DNA of 64,000 bases from Flavobacterium sp. (lineage in GTDB: Bacteria; Bacteroidota; Bacteroidia; Flavobacteriales; Flavobacteriaceae): positions 36,861 to 100,860 of the forward strand of contig NZ_JAPZSU010000042.1 of NCBI RefSeq assembly GCF_027531905.1, in the 5' to 3' direction. Position 1 is the stretch's first letter. Each line of letters opens with the position of its first letter. The notes below the pieces were generated by a model. It saw only the letters and a program-made list of their open reading frames with translations. It searched no databases and was not told where the DNA came from. Made by a program: the position numbers and the translations under genes. This document shows, in pieces, positions 44,797 through 54,731 of the stretch.

Positions 44797-45957
44797 ATGG
44801 CAAAAGAAGTACAATCAGTAGAATACGGACTAGAAAAAATATTTGAAGGAGCACAAGATTTCCTTCCTTTAATGGGAACCGACTACGTAGAATTTTATGT
44901 GGGTAACGCCAAACAAGCGGCTCATTTTTATAAAACCGCTTTCGGATTTCAATCGCACGCGTATTGCGGTTTAGAAACAGGTTCAAGAGACAAAGTTTCT
45001 TATGTGTTAAAACAAGACAAAATCCGTTTGGTCTTGACCACTGCTTTAACTAGCGAATCTCCAATTGGAGAACACGTAAAAAAACACGGTGACGGAGTTA
45101 AAATCGTCGCGCTTTGGGTAGAAGATGCTCGTAAATCTTTTGAAGAAACCACCAAACGTGGCGCAAAAGTCTATATGGAACCTACGGTTGAGAAAGACGA
45201 ATTCGGAGAAGTAGTTCGCGCTGGAATCTATACTTATGGCGAGACCGTTCATATGTTTGTAGAGCGTAAAAATTACACTGGTGCTTTTCTTCCAGGTTTT
45301 GTAGAATGGAAATCGGATTATAACCCAACTTCTGTTGGACTAAAATACATCGACCATATGGTAGGAAATGTGGGTTGGAACCAAATGAATGTTTGGGTAA
45401 ATTGGTACGAAGAAGTGATGGGATTTGTGAATTTCCTTTCTTTTGATGACAAACAAATCCATACCGAGTATTCTGCTTTGATGAGTAAAGTAATGAGTAA
45501 TGGTAACGGAAGAATTAAATTCCCAATCAACGAACCGGCCAAAGGAAACAAGCGTTCACAAATAGAAGAGTATTTAGATTTTTATGAAGGAGCAGGTGTG
45601 CAGCACATTGCCATTGCTACTGATGATATTATTACCACTGTTACTGAACTTAGAGCTCGTGGTGTAGAATTTTTATCAGCGCCACCTCATGCGTATTACC
45701 AAGCCATTCCAGAACGTTTGGGCGAACACATGAGCATGATGAAAGAAGATTTAGCGGTTATCGAAAAGCTAGCCATTATGGTGGATGCTGATGAAGATGG
45801 GTATTTATTACAAATCTTTACCAAACCTGTTGAAGACCGTCCTACTTTGTTTTTTGAAATTATTCAGCGAATGGGTGCCAAAGGATTTGGTGCAGGTAAC
45901 TTTAAAGCTTTATTCGAATCCATCGAAAGAGAGCAACAATTGCGAGGAACGCTGTAA
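44797..45957 (+). CDS. hppD: 4-hydroxyphenylpyruvate dioxygenase
   Basis: Converts 4-hydroxyphenylpyruvate to homogentisate, the substrate of HmgA. Two vicinal-oxygen-chelate domains; iron ligands are His in IDHMVGNVG, His in GVQHIAIATDDI, and Glu in LFFEIIQRMGAKGFG, with LLQIFTKPV preceding. 386 residues, normal. Its leader is almost entirely the repeat element described upstream, so expression may be coupled to or insulated from hmgA by it. Confidence 0.97.
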   Translation: MAKEVQSVEYGLEKIFEGAQDFLPLMGTDYVEFYVGNAKQAAHFYKTAFGFQSHAYCGLETGSRDKVSYVLKQDKIRLVLTTALTSESPIGEHVKKHGDGVKIVALWVEDARKSFEETTKRGAKVYMEPTVEKDEFGEVVRAGIYTYGETVHMFVERKNYTGAFLPGFVEWKSDYNPTSVGLKYIDHMVGNVGWNQMNVWVNWYEEVMGFVNFLSFDDKQIHTEYSALMSKVMSNGNGRIKFPINEPAKGNKRSQIEEYLDFYEGAGVQHIAIATDDIITTVTELRARGVEFLSAPPHAYYQAIPERLGEHMSMMKEDLAVIEKLAIMVDADEDGYLLQIFTKPVEDRPTLFFEIIQRMGAKGFGAGNFKALFESIEREQQLRGTL

Positions 45958-46066
45958 AAATCCATTTTTTTTGCATAATCAAAAAAAATAACCAAAACAA
46001 AAGCTAATTTTTTGCAAATGTTGTGTTAAACTCAATTTTTAGCCCAAAAAATATGGATTTGTGTTT

Positions 46067-46074
46067 TATCTTTG
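46067..46074 (+). promoter_or_regulatory. Promoter -7 box for a candidate small RNA
   Basis: TATCTTTG, an exact match to TAnnTTTG, with no open reading frame behind it before the terminator. Confidence 0.55.
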
Positions 46075-46079
46075 TACTC

Positions 46080-46190
46080 ACAAATGAAAGGGGTGGTTTC
46101 CTTTCATGGGTATTATAAATTTCATAATTTATAGTTTTTTGGTTAGTTAATAGCATAAAAACTCAGTCATTAATTTGACTGGGTTTTTTT
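46080..46190 (+). ncRNA. Candidate intergenic small RNA of about 110 nt
   Basis: A promoter box ends at 46074 and a Rho-independent terminator lies at 46160-46190. Between them are a hairpin ATGAAAGG/CCTTTCAT (46084-46107) and a second TATAAAT/ATTTATA (46114-46133). No start codon gives a frame of useful length. Size and layout resemble the 6S-like and other small RNAs of Bacteroidota, but I cannot assign a family. Confidence 0.45.
46160..46190 (+). terminator. Terminator of the candidate small RNA
   Basis: AACTCAGTCA and TGACTGGGTT (10-bp stem, one G-U) followed by seven Ts, 60 nt ahead of the next gene. Confidence 0.75.
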
Positions 46191-46252
46191 GTTTTAATAC
46201 ATTTGGAATCATTTTTGCCAAGAGAATCTCTATAAAGCTCAAAATTTAACGA

Positions 46253-47026
46253 ATGAGAAAACTACTATTACTCTTTTTGTTGGTCATTACAGTCAGCTTC
46301 GATTCTCAGGATTCATCTGCTTTCGATTCGGGGGAATGGTTCAAATTCAGGATACATTATGGTTTTATAAACGCCGGGTTTGCCACATTAGAAGTCAAAG
46401 ATGCGGTAATTAATCAAAAATCCGTTTACCATGTTGTGGGTAAAGGATATACTACTGGGATGTCTCGTTTCTTTTTTAAAGTGGATGATTTATACGAAAG
46501 CTATTTCGATAAAACGACTGGATATCCCTACCAATTTGTTCGAAAAATAGACGAAGGCGGGTATACCAAAAATCAAGAAGGTTTTTTTAATCAAGCTACC
46601 AATAAAATTGTGGTGAAAGATTATAAAAATAAAAATGAAAAAACATTTTCTTTTCCCAGAGGCACTCAAGACATCGTTTCTACTTTTTATTATCTCAGAA
46701 ATTATCCTACTATCGACAAATTGAAAGTAGGGGAGTCTGTGGCGATTGATATGTTTTTTGACGATGAAACTACAAAGTTTAAGTTAAAATTCTTAGGTCG
46801 TGAAGATATTACAACTAAATTTGGCGTGATTTCAGCGATGATATTTCGCCCCTTGGTGCAATCTGGCCGTGTCTTTAAAGAGAAAGAGAGTTTGACGGTT
46901 TGGATTTCAAATGATGAAAACAAAATCCCTTTACGAATTAAAGCCGAGTTAGCTGTTGGTGCTATAAAAGCCGATTTAGATGCCTATAAAGGACTAAAAC
47001 ATCCGTTTAAGATAAAAGTAAATTAA
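46253..47026 (+). CDS. DUF3108 family exported protein
   Basis: 257 residues with a signal peptide (MRKLLLLFLLVITVSFDSQ). Mature part is beta-rich and follows the DUF3108 pattern: GEWFKFRIHYGFINAGFATL at the start, FFKVDDLYESYFD in the middle and LTVWISNDENKIPLRIKAEL near the end. Periplasmic; function unknown, lipocalin-like fold plausible. 4 nt separate it from the TDO gene, so the two form an operon. Confidence 0.88.
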   Translation: MRKLLLLFLLVITVSFDSQDSSAFDSGEWFKFRIHYGFINAGFATLEVKDAVINQKSVYHVVGKGYTTGMSRFFFKVDDLYESYFDKTTGYPYQFVRKIDEGGYTKNQEGFFNQATNKIVVKDYKNKNEKTFSFPRGTQDIVSTFYYLRNYPTIDKLKVGESVAIDMFFDDETTKFKLKFLGREDITTKFGVISAMIFRPLVQSGRVFKEKESLTVWISNDENKIPLRIKAELAVGAIKADLDAYKGLKHPFKIKVN

Positions 47027-47030
47027 AAGA

Positions 47031-47966
47031 ATGACTATTTCAGAAAACACCGCTTCCATTTTAGAAGATATTGACCAAAAATTCAAAGGAATCCATCAAA
47101 AAACAGAGACACATTTGGAAGGTTTACTTTGGTCTAAACCAATCACCTATTGGGATTATATTCAAACGGATGCGCTGTTGAATTTGCAAATACAACGCAC
47201 TACTTTGCCTGACGAAATGGTATTTATTATGTACCATCAAGTCAATGAATTGTTGTTCAAAATGATTCTTTGGGAAATGCAGCAAATCTCTTATTGCGAA
47301 CAAATTCAGACGGCTTTTTTTACCGAAAGACTAATGCGAGTGAGTCGTTATTTTACGATGCTGACTACTTCATTCGATATTATGGGAGACGGAATGGAAG
47401 TAGAGCAATACATGAAATTTAGAAATACTCTGACGCCTGCAAGTGGTTTTCAAAGTGCGCAATACCGAATGATTGAATTTGCTTCAACCGATTTAATCAA
47501 CTTGATTGATGCTAGATTTAGAGCAACCATTGATCGTAATACTCCTTTTGAACACGCTTTTGAACATTTGTATTGGCAGGCGGCTGGTAAAGATCACGAA
47601 ACGGGAGGGAAATCGTACTTATTGCAAGAATTTGAACGAAAATATAAAGCTTCATTTCTTACTCAAATGAAAGAGTATAATACGATTAATCTTTGGCAAA
47701 AATTCAAGCAGCTACCAGATCAAGACCAGCAAAATCCAGAACTTGTGCAAGCCATGAGAGAGTATGATTATACGGTAAATGTTACTTGGGTAATGCAACA
47801 TTTGAATACAGCCAAAAAATATATAGAGTCAAGTGGCTTGGGAGATGGAGAAGCGACAGGTGGAAGCGATTGGAAAAAATACATGCATCCAAAATATCAA
47901 AGACGTATATTTTTTCCTGAATTATGGAGTGCAGACGAGTTGGCCAATTGGGGAGTTGAACAATAA
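47031..47966 (+). CDS. kynA: Tryptophan 2,3-dioxygenase
   Basis: Heme enzyme opening the tryptophan indole ring to N-formylkynurenine. 311 residues, all helical. Motifs FIMYHQVNELLFKMILWEM and the GDGMEVEQYMKFRNTLTPASGFQSAQ region (active-site Arg and Phe) are clear; TGGSDW near the C-terminus is conserved. Together with hppD and hmgA it makes this stretch an aromatic amino-acid catabolism locus. Cotranscribed with the upstream DUF3108 gene. Confidence 0.95.
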   Translation: MTISENTASILEDIDQKFKGIHQKTETHLEGLLWSKPITYWDYIQTDALLNLQIQRTTLPDEMVFIMYHQVNELLFKMILWEMQQISYCEQIQTAFFTERLMRVSRYFTMLTTSFDIMGDGMEVEQYMKFRNTLTPASGFQSAQYRMIEFASTDLINLIDARFRATIDRNTPFEHAFEHLYWQAAGKDHETGGKSYLLQEFERKYKASFLTQMKEYNTINLWQKFKQLPDQDQQNPELVQAMREYDYTVNVTWVMQHLNTAKKYIESSGLGDGEATGGSDWKKYMHPKYQRRIFFPELWSADELANWGVEQ

Positions 47967-48052
47967 TCTTGCATTTATAAGGAATAGATTTTTGATTTGA
48001 TCAAATCGCCTCAACTAAATGAATTAAAATAATTGAATAAATAAGCATTATA

Positions 48053-49273
48053 TTGAAACGTTTCGCAATCCTTTTGTTATGTTCCTTGGTTTTTTTTTCA
48101 TGTACCAAAAATGAAGAAGTTTGGAGTGAAGTCAAAACAAAACCCGTTTCTAAAAAGAAAGAGTTCGGATTTACTTATTCTGATTTTAATGTGGTGCATG
48201 ATACATTAAAAAGTGGCGATACATTTGGAAGTATTATTCAAAAACAAAATATTGGTAACAAAAAAGTATTTGAATTAGTAGAACAAATCAAGGATTCATT
48301 TGATGTAAGAACCATACGAAACAATAAGCCCTACACACTTTTACGTTCTAAAAATAAAACTAAAGATTTACTTGTTTTTGTATATCAGCCCGATGCTCTT
48401 CATTATTATGTGGTTGATTTTAGAGATTCAATAGCAAAAGCTTACAAAAAAACAAAACCCATCACCATCAAAAGAAGAACCATAGGTGGTGTTTTGAAAA
48501 GTTCCCTTTCTGAAACGCTAGAAAGTGCCAAAGTTGAAGGCGGTTTGGCTAGCAGAATTGCAAAAATTTATGCTTGGTCTATTGATTTTTTTAAATTAAA
48601 AAGAGGGGATCGTTTTGCGATAACATTCACAGAGCGTTACATTAATGACTCAATTTATGATGGTGTTGATAGCTTAGAAGCTTCATTTTTTGAATACAAA
48701 GGGAAAATTATTTATGCTTTTCCATTTGTAGCCAATCCTTCTTCTAATAGAATTGAGTATTATGACGAAGAGGGGAAAGGCTTGAAAAATTTCTTTTTGA
48801 AAACACCTATTAAATTTAGCAGATTGTCTTCTCGTTTTTCAGCAAATCGATTTCATCCTGTTCAACTTACGTGGAAAGCCCACAAAGGAACTGATTATGC
48901 CGCCCCTCATGGAACACCAATTACAACAACAGCTTCTGGAGTGGTTGAGCAAACTGGGTATACTGCTGGGAATGGTAATTTTGTAAAAGTTAGACATAAC
49001 GGTACATACGCTACACAATATCTACATATGTCTAGAATTCTAGTGCGAAGAGGACAACGAGTAACCCAAGGACAGCCAATTGGACTTGTTGGAAGTACAG
49101 GATTAGCAACAGGACCACACGTGTGCTATCGCTTTTGGAAGAATGGAGTGCAAGTAGATCCTTTGCGTTTGAAGTTGCCCAATGGAGAGCCTTTAAGCGG
49201 AGTGGCCAAAGAACGTTTTTTCAAACAAATAAGGCCCTTAAAGTTTGAATTGGATAGTGTAGCCAATTTATAA
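48053..49273 (+). CDS. M23 metallopeptidase lipoprotein
   Basis: 406 residues, TTG start: no in-frame ATG precedes the signal peptide, which begins at the TTG (LKRFAILLLCSLVFFSC, lipobox FFSC). A LysM/OapA-like N-terminal region (LKSGDTFGSIIQKQNI) is followed by an M23 (LytM) endopeptidase domain with zinc ligands H-x3-D in KAHKGTDYAAPHG, HMS region QYLHMSRIL and the H-x-H equivalent GPHVCYRF. It cleaves peptidoglycan cross-bridges. Envelope located. Confidence 0.9.
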   Translation: MKRFAILLLCSLVFFSCTKNEEVWSEVKTKPVSKKKEFGFTYSDFNVVHDTLKSGDTFGSIIQKQNIGNKKVFELVEQIKDSFDVRTIRNNKPYTLLRSKNKTKDLLVFVYQPDALHYYVVDFRDSIAKAYKKTKPITIKRRTIGGVLKSSLSETLESAKVEGGLASRIAKIYAWSIDFFKLKRGDRFAITFTERYINDSIYDGVDSLEASFFEYKGKIIYAFPFVANPSSNRIEYYDEEGKGLKNFFLKTPIKFSRLSSRFSANRFHPVQLTWKAHKGTDYAAPHGTPITTTASGVVEQTGYTAGNGNFVKVRHNGTYATQYLHMSRILVRRGQRVTQGQPIGLVGSTGLATGPHVCYRFWKNGVQVDPLRLKLPNGEPLSGVAKERFFKQIRPLKFELDSVANL

Positions 49274-49356
49274 ACTACCTTCATTTTTATTATATCGTTT
49301 TCGTAGATTGTTGTTTGTTTAAACTAAGGATAACCATCAATTTAAAGTTAATTGCT

Positions 49357-49364
49357 TAATTTTG
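49357..49364 (+). promoter_or_regulatory. Promoter -7 box of pgi
   Basis: TAATTTTG, 32 nt before the pgi ATG. Confidence 0.5.
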
Positions 49365-49395
49365 CATCTATTAAAAATGCATTAAATTTAAGCAC

Positions 49396-51045
49396 ATGGC
49401 CTTACATACAATCAATCCAACCCAAACTATAGCTTGGGAAAAATTACAAAAGTATTTTGCTGAATTAAAATCAGTTACATTGCAAGAGTTGTTTCAGAAA
49501 GAGACTAACAGAGCAGAGCAATTCAACATCATTTGGGAAGACTTTTTAGTAGATTATTCCAAAAATAATATAGATAAAGAGACTATTCAGTTATTAGTCG
49601 AATTGGCTAATGAATGTGGTTTGCAATCGGCTATTTCAGATTATTTTGAAGGGGCATTAATCAATCAAACAGAAAATCGTGCAGTTTTGCACACAGCACT
49701 TAGAGCCAAAGCAGATGCAGTTATAAATGTTGAAGGTGTAAATGTGATTCCTGAAGTTTATGAAGTAAAAGCGAAAATAAAAACGTTTACCAACGAGGTG
49801 GTTTCAGGAATCCGTAAAGGGTACACCGGAAAAGCTTTTACAGATATTGTAAATATAGGAATTGGAGGTTCGGATTTAGGGCCTGTGATGGCAGTTGAAG
49901 CCTTACAATTCTATAAAAATCATTTGAACGTTCATTTTGTTTCGAATGTGGATGGGGATCACGCTAATGAGATTATTAAAAAATTAAATCCAGAAACGAC
50001 TTTGTTTGTAATTGTTTCTAAAACATTTACTACACAAGAAACGTTGACGAATTCTGAAACCATCAGAAAATGGTTTTTACAATCGGCTACACAAGAAGAT
50101 GTTGCGAAACATTTTGTGGCGGTATCTACAAACCTTCAAAAAGTTACTGAATTTGGTATCAATCCTGATAATGTATTCCCAATGTGGGATTGGGTTGGAG
50201 GAAGATTTTCGTTATGGAGTGCTGTAGGATTGTCTATTAGCTTGGCAGTTGGTTATGACAATTATGAAGCTTTATTAGGTGGAGCCAATGAAATGGATGA
50301 ACATTTTAAAACCACTACTTTCGAAAAAAATATCCCTGTTATTTTAGGGCTGTTGAGTGTTTGGTATAATAATTTCTTTGGTGCAGAAAGCGAAGCATTG
50401 ATTCCGTATACGCAATATTTACAAAAATTAGCACCTTACTTACAACAAGGAACGATGGAAAGTAACGGTAAAAGTGTAGGGCGAGATGGTAAACCAGTGA
50501 ATTACCAAACAGGTACCATAATTTGGGGAGAACCAGGGACCAATGCACAACATGCTTTCTTTCAATTAATTCATCAAGGAACTAAATTGATTCCTTCTGA
50601 TTTTATTGGTTTTGTAGAACCTTTGTATGGCGATTGGAATCATCATGACAAATTAATGTCTAATTTCTTTGCTCAAACCGAAGCATTATTACATGGTAAA
50701 ACCCAAGCTCAGGTACAAGCAGAATTTGATAAGCAAGGACTTGCTGCCGATAGAGCTTCTTATCTTTTACCTTTTAAAGTTTTTACTGGAAACAAACCAA
50801 CCAATACTATTTTGATTCAAAAGCTTACTCCAAGATCTTTGGGTGCCTTGATTGCAATGTATGAGCACAAAATTTTTGTACAAGGAGTTGTTTGGAACAT
50901 TTTTAGTTTTGACCAATGGGGAGTGGAATTAGGAAAACAATTGGCTAATTCTATTTTAGAAGAAATAGAAACAGAACAAGTGAAAAACCACGACAGTTCA
51001 ACATCTTTTTTATTGAATCATTTTCTTAAGAATAAGAAAAAATAG
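49396..51045 (+). CDS. pgi: Glucose-6-phosphate isomerase
   Basis: Interconverts glucose-6-phosphate and fructose-6-phosphate in glycolysis. 549 residues, the long bacterial/eukaryotic type. SIS domains: [16 protein letters not shown], signature [19 protein letters not shown] sequence ([20 protein letters not shown]), catalytic Glu in [19 protein letters not shown] with His following, and C-terminal Lys in [13 protein letters not shown]. Followed by a terminator. Confidence 0.97.
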   Translation: MALHTINPTQTIAWEKLQKYFAELKSVTLQELFQKETNRAEQFNIIWEDFLVDYSKNNIDKETIQLLVELANECGLQSAISDYFEGALINQTENRAVLHTALRAKADAVINVEGVNVIPEVYEVKAKIKTFTNEVVSGIRKGYTGKAFTDIVNIGIGGSDLGPVMAVEALQFYKNHLNVHFVSNVDGDHANEIIKKLNPETTLFVIVSKTFTTQETLTNSETIRKWFLQSATQEDVAKHFVAVSTNLQKVTEFGINPDNVFPMWDWVGGRFSLWSAVGLSISLAVGYDNYEALLGGANEMDEHFKTTTFEKNIPVILGLLSVWYNNFFGAESEALIPYTQYLQKLAPYLQQGTMESNGKSVGRDGKPVNYQTGTIIWGEPGTNAQHAFFQLIHQGTKLIPSDFIGFVEPLYGDWNHHDKLMSNFFAQTEALLHGKTQAQVQAEFDKQGLAADRASYLLPFKVFTGNKPTNTILIQKLTPRSLGALIAMYEHKIFVQGVVWNIFSFDQWGVELGKQLANSILEEIETEQVKNHDSSTSFLLNHFLKNKKK

Positions 51046-51068
51046 CACTAAAATATTATGTTAAGAAG

Positions 51069-51104
51069 AAACCTTGAATAGTAACTTATTCGAGGTTTTT
51101 TTTT
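51069..51104 (+). terminator. Terminator of pgi
   Basis: AACCTTGAATA and TATTCGAGGTT (11-bp stem, one G-U) followed by nine Ts. Confidence 0.85.
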
Positions 51105-51283
51105 AGATTTAGTTTGTCAAAGGATAGAACAACTAGCAATTTTTAAGTGTTAAATCAAATAAAAATGATTCAAAAAGCACATAATTTTAAAAATACTATG
51201 CATTCATAATGTTTTTTCATTTTTTTAACATAAAACCACTTAATGTGTTAATTGTTTATAAATGAAGGCTTAGTCGATTCTTA

Positions 51284-51305
51284 TTAACATTAAGTTAACA
51301 TAAGA
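51284..51305 (+). promoter_or_regulatory. Direct repeat TTAACAT..AAG with 11-bp period upstream of the TonB receptor gene
   Basis: TTAACATTAAG followed at once by TTAACATAAGA: two heptamers in an 11-bp period, the geometry of PhoB boxes. It lies about 50 bp before the receptor ATG. The remaining part of the gap (51105-51283) is AT-rich without a gene. Confidence 0.4.
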
Positions 51306-51355
51306 TTGTCTTAAAAGTTAGAATTTTGCGAAGAATATTAATCAAACCAAAAAGC

Positions 51356-54300
51356 ATGAGAAATCTATTCAAGTTATTTTTATTATTTGCATTTTTTGTA
51401 TTTACAAATCCAAATGTTTATGGACAAGGAAATACTACCTCTTCGATTAATGGTGTAGTCTTTGATGATGAAAAGAATCCACAACCATTGCCGGGGGCAA
51501 CAATTTTGGCGGTACATACACCTTCAGGAACTCGTTACAGTACAACTACTGATTTTACAGGGAATTATAGAATCTCAAATATGAGAGTTGGGGGACCTTA
51601 TGAAATCACGATTTCTTATGTAGGTTTTAAACCATATAAAGATAATGATATAAATCTTCAATTAGGAGAGTCAAAAAGTATCAAGGTATCTTTAGTGAGT
51701 GACTCTAATGAATTAAAGGAAGTAGTAGTTAAGTCTTCGAAAGATAATACTTTTAATTCTAAAAGAACAGGTTCTCAAACAGTTGTTGATTCTAGAAAAA
51801 TTAATGCTTTGCCATCGCTTTCTAGAAATATTTCTGATTTTGCTAGATTGACACCACAAGCTCAATTAAGAGGTGATGATGTACTTTCTATTGGAGGACA
51901 AAATAATAGATTTAATGCAATCTATATTGATGGTGCAGTAAGTAATGATGTTTTTGGTTTGGCTGCAAATGGAACCAATGGAGGACAAACAGGAGTAAGT
52001 CCTATTTCAATTGATGCAATTGAGCAGTTTCAAGTAAGTGTTTCTCCATTTGATGTTAAACTATCTGGATTTGCAGGTGGAGCTATTAGTGCAATTACAA
52101 GATCTGGTACAAATAATTTTGAAGGTTCGGCTTATTTCTTGAATAGAGATGAGAATTTAGCAGCAAAAACACCACCGTCATTGGCAGGAACAAATGGAAG
52201 ACAAAAATTAGCAGATTTTTCTGCGCAAACTTATGGAGTTCGTGCAGGTGGTGCAATTTTGAAAGACAAGTTGTTTTATTTTGTTAACTATGAAAGACAA
52301 GATAACGAAACGCCACAACCTTTTGATATTGCAACGTATACAGGAAGTATTGGTGGAACTCCATTTAATCCTCAAACTGCTTTAACAAGAATTGAGCAAT
52401 TAAGAACAAAGCTAGCTACATATGGTTATGATCCGGGTTCATACGAGAATAATGTGAGAACTTTGGTAAGCGATAAGTTAATTGCAAAATTAGACTGGAA
52501 TATTAATGACAACCATAAACTGTCCCTTAAACATAGTTATGTTAAAGCTGAAAACTTTTCTCCTAATAGATCTTCTGCTACTGCGATTAGCTTTATAAAT
52601 GGTAGTCAGCTTTTTAACTCAACTACAAATTCAACCTCCCTAGAGTTAAGCTCCAAATTTGGTAATAAATTTTCAAATAATTTAGTTGTGGCTTACACCG
52701 GAGTTCGTGACAATCGTGATGCATCAGGTTCTCCTTTCCCTACGGTTCAGATAGTAGATGGTCCAGGAAGTATTTTCTTTGGAGCGGAAGGTGCCTCTAC
52801 AGCCAACTTGTTAAACCAAGATGTGTTGACAATTACTGATAATTTTGAAATACAATCAGGTATTAATACAATTACTATAGGTACACATAATGAATTTTCT
52901 AAGTCCAAGAATGTTTTTTTTAATAATAATTTTGGATCATATAGATTTAGTAACTTCGACGATTTTATGAATGATAGAAAGGCTAATAGATACCTTTTGA
53001 ATTATTCATTGATAGGTGGTGATGGTGATAATTCTCAAGGTGCAGCAGAATTTGGAGCCAAACAATTTGGAGTGTATGTTCAAAATGAAATGAAAGTGTC
53101 AGATAATTTCAGGCTTACATTTGGACTTAGACTTGATATGCCAGTTTGGGAAAATGGTTTAGTAAATGATGATTTTAATAATCGTACAGTTGGGTTGTTG
53201 CAAGCTGCAGGGAAAGACCTAAAAGGTGCACGAGTTGGGCAAGCAATTGCAAATACGGTGCATGTTGCGCCACGTTTAGGATTCAACTATGATGTAAATG
53301 GTAATAAATCAACGCAGATTAGAGGAGGATTAGGGGTATTTACTTCGAGATTACCACTTGTTTGGCCTGGAGGAACTTACAATAATAATGGAATTACACA
53401 AGGTTCAGTACAATTAACTACAGCAGCTACAGTACCGACATTTAACCCTAATCCAACTGTTGATAGTCAAATGACTGGACTTCCAGCATCTGTACCTCGT
53501 CCAGGTAGTGGTGGAAAAGGGGGAAATATAGATCTTTTTGCAAAAGATTTTAGATTACCACAAGTTTTTAAATCAAGTTTTGCAGTTGATCAAAAACTTC
53601 CTTTTGGTTTTGTTTTAAGCTCTGAAATTACTTACAATGCTAATATTTATGCAATTAAGTATGAAAATTTAAATATAAGATCAGCGTCTAGTAATTTAAC
53701 TGGACCGGATACAAGACCTCGTTATAACGGCAATAGTAGAGTAGATAATACTTATTTGGGAGTATTTTTAGCTTCTAATACAAGCGAGGGTAGTGCTTAC
53801 AATTATTCATTTACTTTGGCTAAAAATTTCAGATCTGATTTTATAGATGGAAGTATTTCAGGTACTTATTCTTATGGTAAATCAACAGTTTTAGTTGATG
53901 CAACTTCTTCTCAAAACAGTTCACAATGGAATTTTACAGAAACTGTTAACGGAGCTAACTATCCAACCGTTTCAAGATCTGATTTCGATCAAGGTAGAAG
54001 AGTAGTGGTTAATGGAACTGCGACATTTAAATGGTCTAATTTTACCAAAACTACTATAGGTGCATTTTATGAAGGTGCTCAAGGTACTCCATTTAGTTAT
54101 GTATATAATGACAATGGTCGTTTATTGCAAGACACATTCCAAAATTCAGCTTTAATTTATGTGCCTGCAAATAAAAGCGAGATTAATTTGGTGACCGTTT
54201 CTGGAAATACGTTAACGCCAGATCAACAATGGGAAGCTTTAAGTGCCTTCATTGAGGGTGATAAATATCTTAGAAGTAGAAAAGGGAATTATGTTGAAAG

Positions 54301-54631
54301 AAATGGTGATCGTTTAAAAACGAGCCATATTGTGGATTTAAAAATTGCACAAGATTTTACTATAAATGTTGGTAAAAAGAAACATACTTTATCATTTACT
54401 GCTGATATATTTAATTTTACAAACTTGTTAAATAAAAATTGGGGGAAACGTTATTTTGTAAGCAATGATCAAGTGTTGTTATTGCAACAAGTTGGATTTG
54501 TTACTGGTACAAGTACACCAACTTTTAATTATAATCCATCAGTTGCTAACAATATTAACCAAGTTGATGATGTAGGACTTAACTCTTCTAGATGGCAGAT
54601 TCAAACAGGTGTTCGTTATACTTTTAACTAG
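51356..54631 (+). CDS. TonB-dependent receptor with carboxypeptidase-regulatory-like N-terminal domain (Oar-like)
   Basis: 1091 residues. The start at 51356 gives a signal peptide (MRNLFKLFLLFAFFVFTNP, cleavage near VYGQ). Then a CarboxypepD_reg-like domain (about 30-115; SSINGVVFDDEK, FTGNYRISNMRVGGPYEITI), a plug domain (YIDGAVSNDVFG, SVSPFDVKLSGFAGGAISAI) and a long barrel of alternating strands ending in WQIQTGVRYTFN. Resembles Oar-type receptors rather than SusC: no SusD gene follows. Transports an unknown substrate across the outer membrane with TonB energy. Possibly phosphate-controlled, judging from the upstream direct repeat (inference). Confidence 0.93.
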   Translation: MRNLFKLFLLFAFFVFTNPNVYGQGNTTSSINGVVFDDEKNPQPLPGATILAVHTPSGTRYSTTTDFTGNYRISNMRVGGPYEITISYVGFKPYKDNDINLQLGESKSIKVSLVSDSNELKEVVVKSSKDNTFNSKRTGSQTVVDSRKINALPSLSRNISDFARLTPQAQLRGDDVLSIGGQNNRFNAIYIDGAVSNDVFGLAANGTNGGQTGVSPISIDAIEQFQVSVSPFDVKLSGFAGGAISAITRSGTNNFEGSAYFLNRDENLAAKTPPSLAGTNGRQKLADFSAQTYGVRAGGAILKDKLFYFVNYERQDNETPQPFDIATYTGSIGGTPFNPQTALTRIEQLRTKLATYGYDPGSYENNVRTLVSDKLIAKLDWNINDNHKLSLKHSYVKAENFSPNRSSATAISFINGSQLFNSTTNSTSLELSSKFGNKFSNNLVVAYTGVRDNRDASGSPFPTVQIVDGPGSIFFGAEGASTANLLNQDVLTITDNFEIQSGINTITIGTHNEFSKSKNVFFNNNFGSYRFSNFDDFMNDRKANRYLLNYSLIGGDGDNSQGAAEFGAKQFGVYVQNEMKVSDNFRLTFGLRLDMPVWENGLVNDDFNNRTVGLLQAAGKDLKGARVGQAIANTVHVAPRLGFNYDVNGNKSTQIRGGLGVFTSRLPLVWPGGTYNNNGITQGSVQLTTAATVPTFNPNPTVDSQMTGLPASVPRPGSGGKGGNIDLFAKDFRLPQVFKSSFAVDQKLPFGFVLSSEITYNANIYAIKYENLNIRSASSNLTGPDTRPRYNGNSRVDNTYLGVFLASNTSEGSAYNYSFTLAKNFRSDFIDGSISGTYSYGKSTVLVDATSSQNSSQWNFTETVNGANYPTVSRSDFDQGRRVVVNGTATFKWSNFTKTTIGAFYEGAQGTPFSYVYNDNGRLLQDTFQNSALIYVPANKSEINLVTVSGNTLTPDQQWEALSAFIEGDKYLRSRKGNYVERNGDRLKTSHIVDLKIAQDFTINVGKKKHTLSFTADIFNFTNLLNKNWGKRYFVSNDQVLLLQQVGFVTGTSTPTFNYNPSVANNINQVDDVGLNSSRWQIQTGVRYTFN

Positions 54632-54651
54632 TGTCTGATTTTTAAATTCAT

Positions 54652-54688
54652 AAAAACCCTCATTCAAAATGACATGAGGGTTTTTTTT
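54652..54688 (+). terminator. Terminator of the TonB receptor gene
   Basis: AAAAACCCTCAT and ATGAGGGTTTTT form a 12-bp stem followed by Ts. Confidence 0.85.
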
Positions 54689-54702
54689 ACCTCTTTTTTT
54701 CA

Positions 54703-54710
54703 TATATTTG
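54703..54710 (+). promoter_or_regulatory. Promoter -7 box of the cytochrome-b-like gene
   Basis: TATATTTG, 22 nt before the ATG at 54732. Confidence 0.5.
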
Positions 54711-54731
54711 AAATTCTAAAACAGATAGAAT

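Noticed and set aside
51356..54631. SusC-type nutrient receptor
   Set aside because: No SusD lipoprotein or polysaccharide genes follow, and the domain layout fits the Oar-like group.
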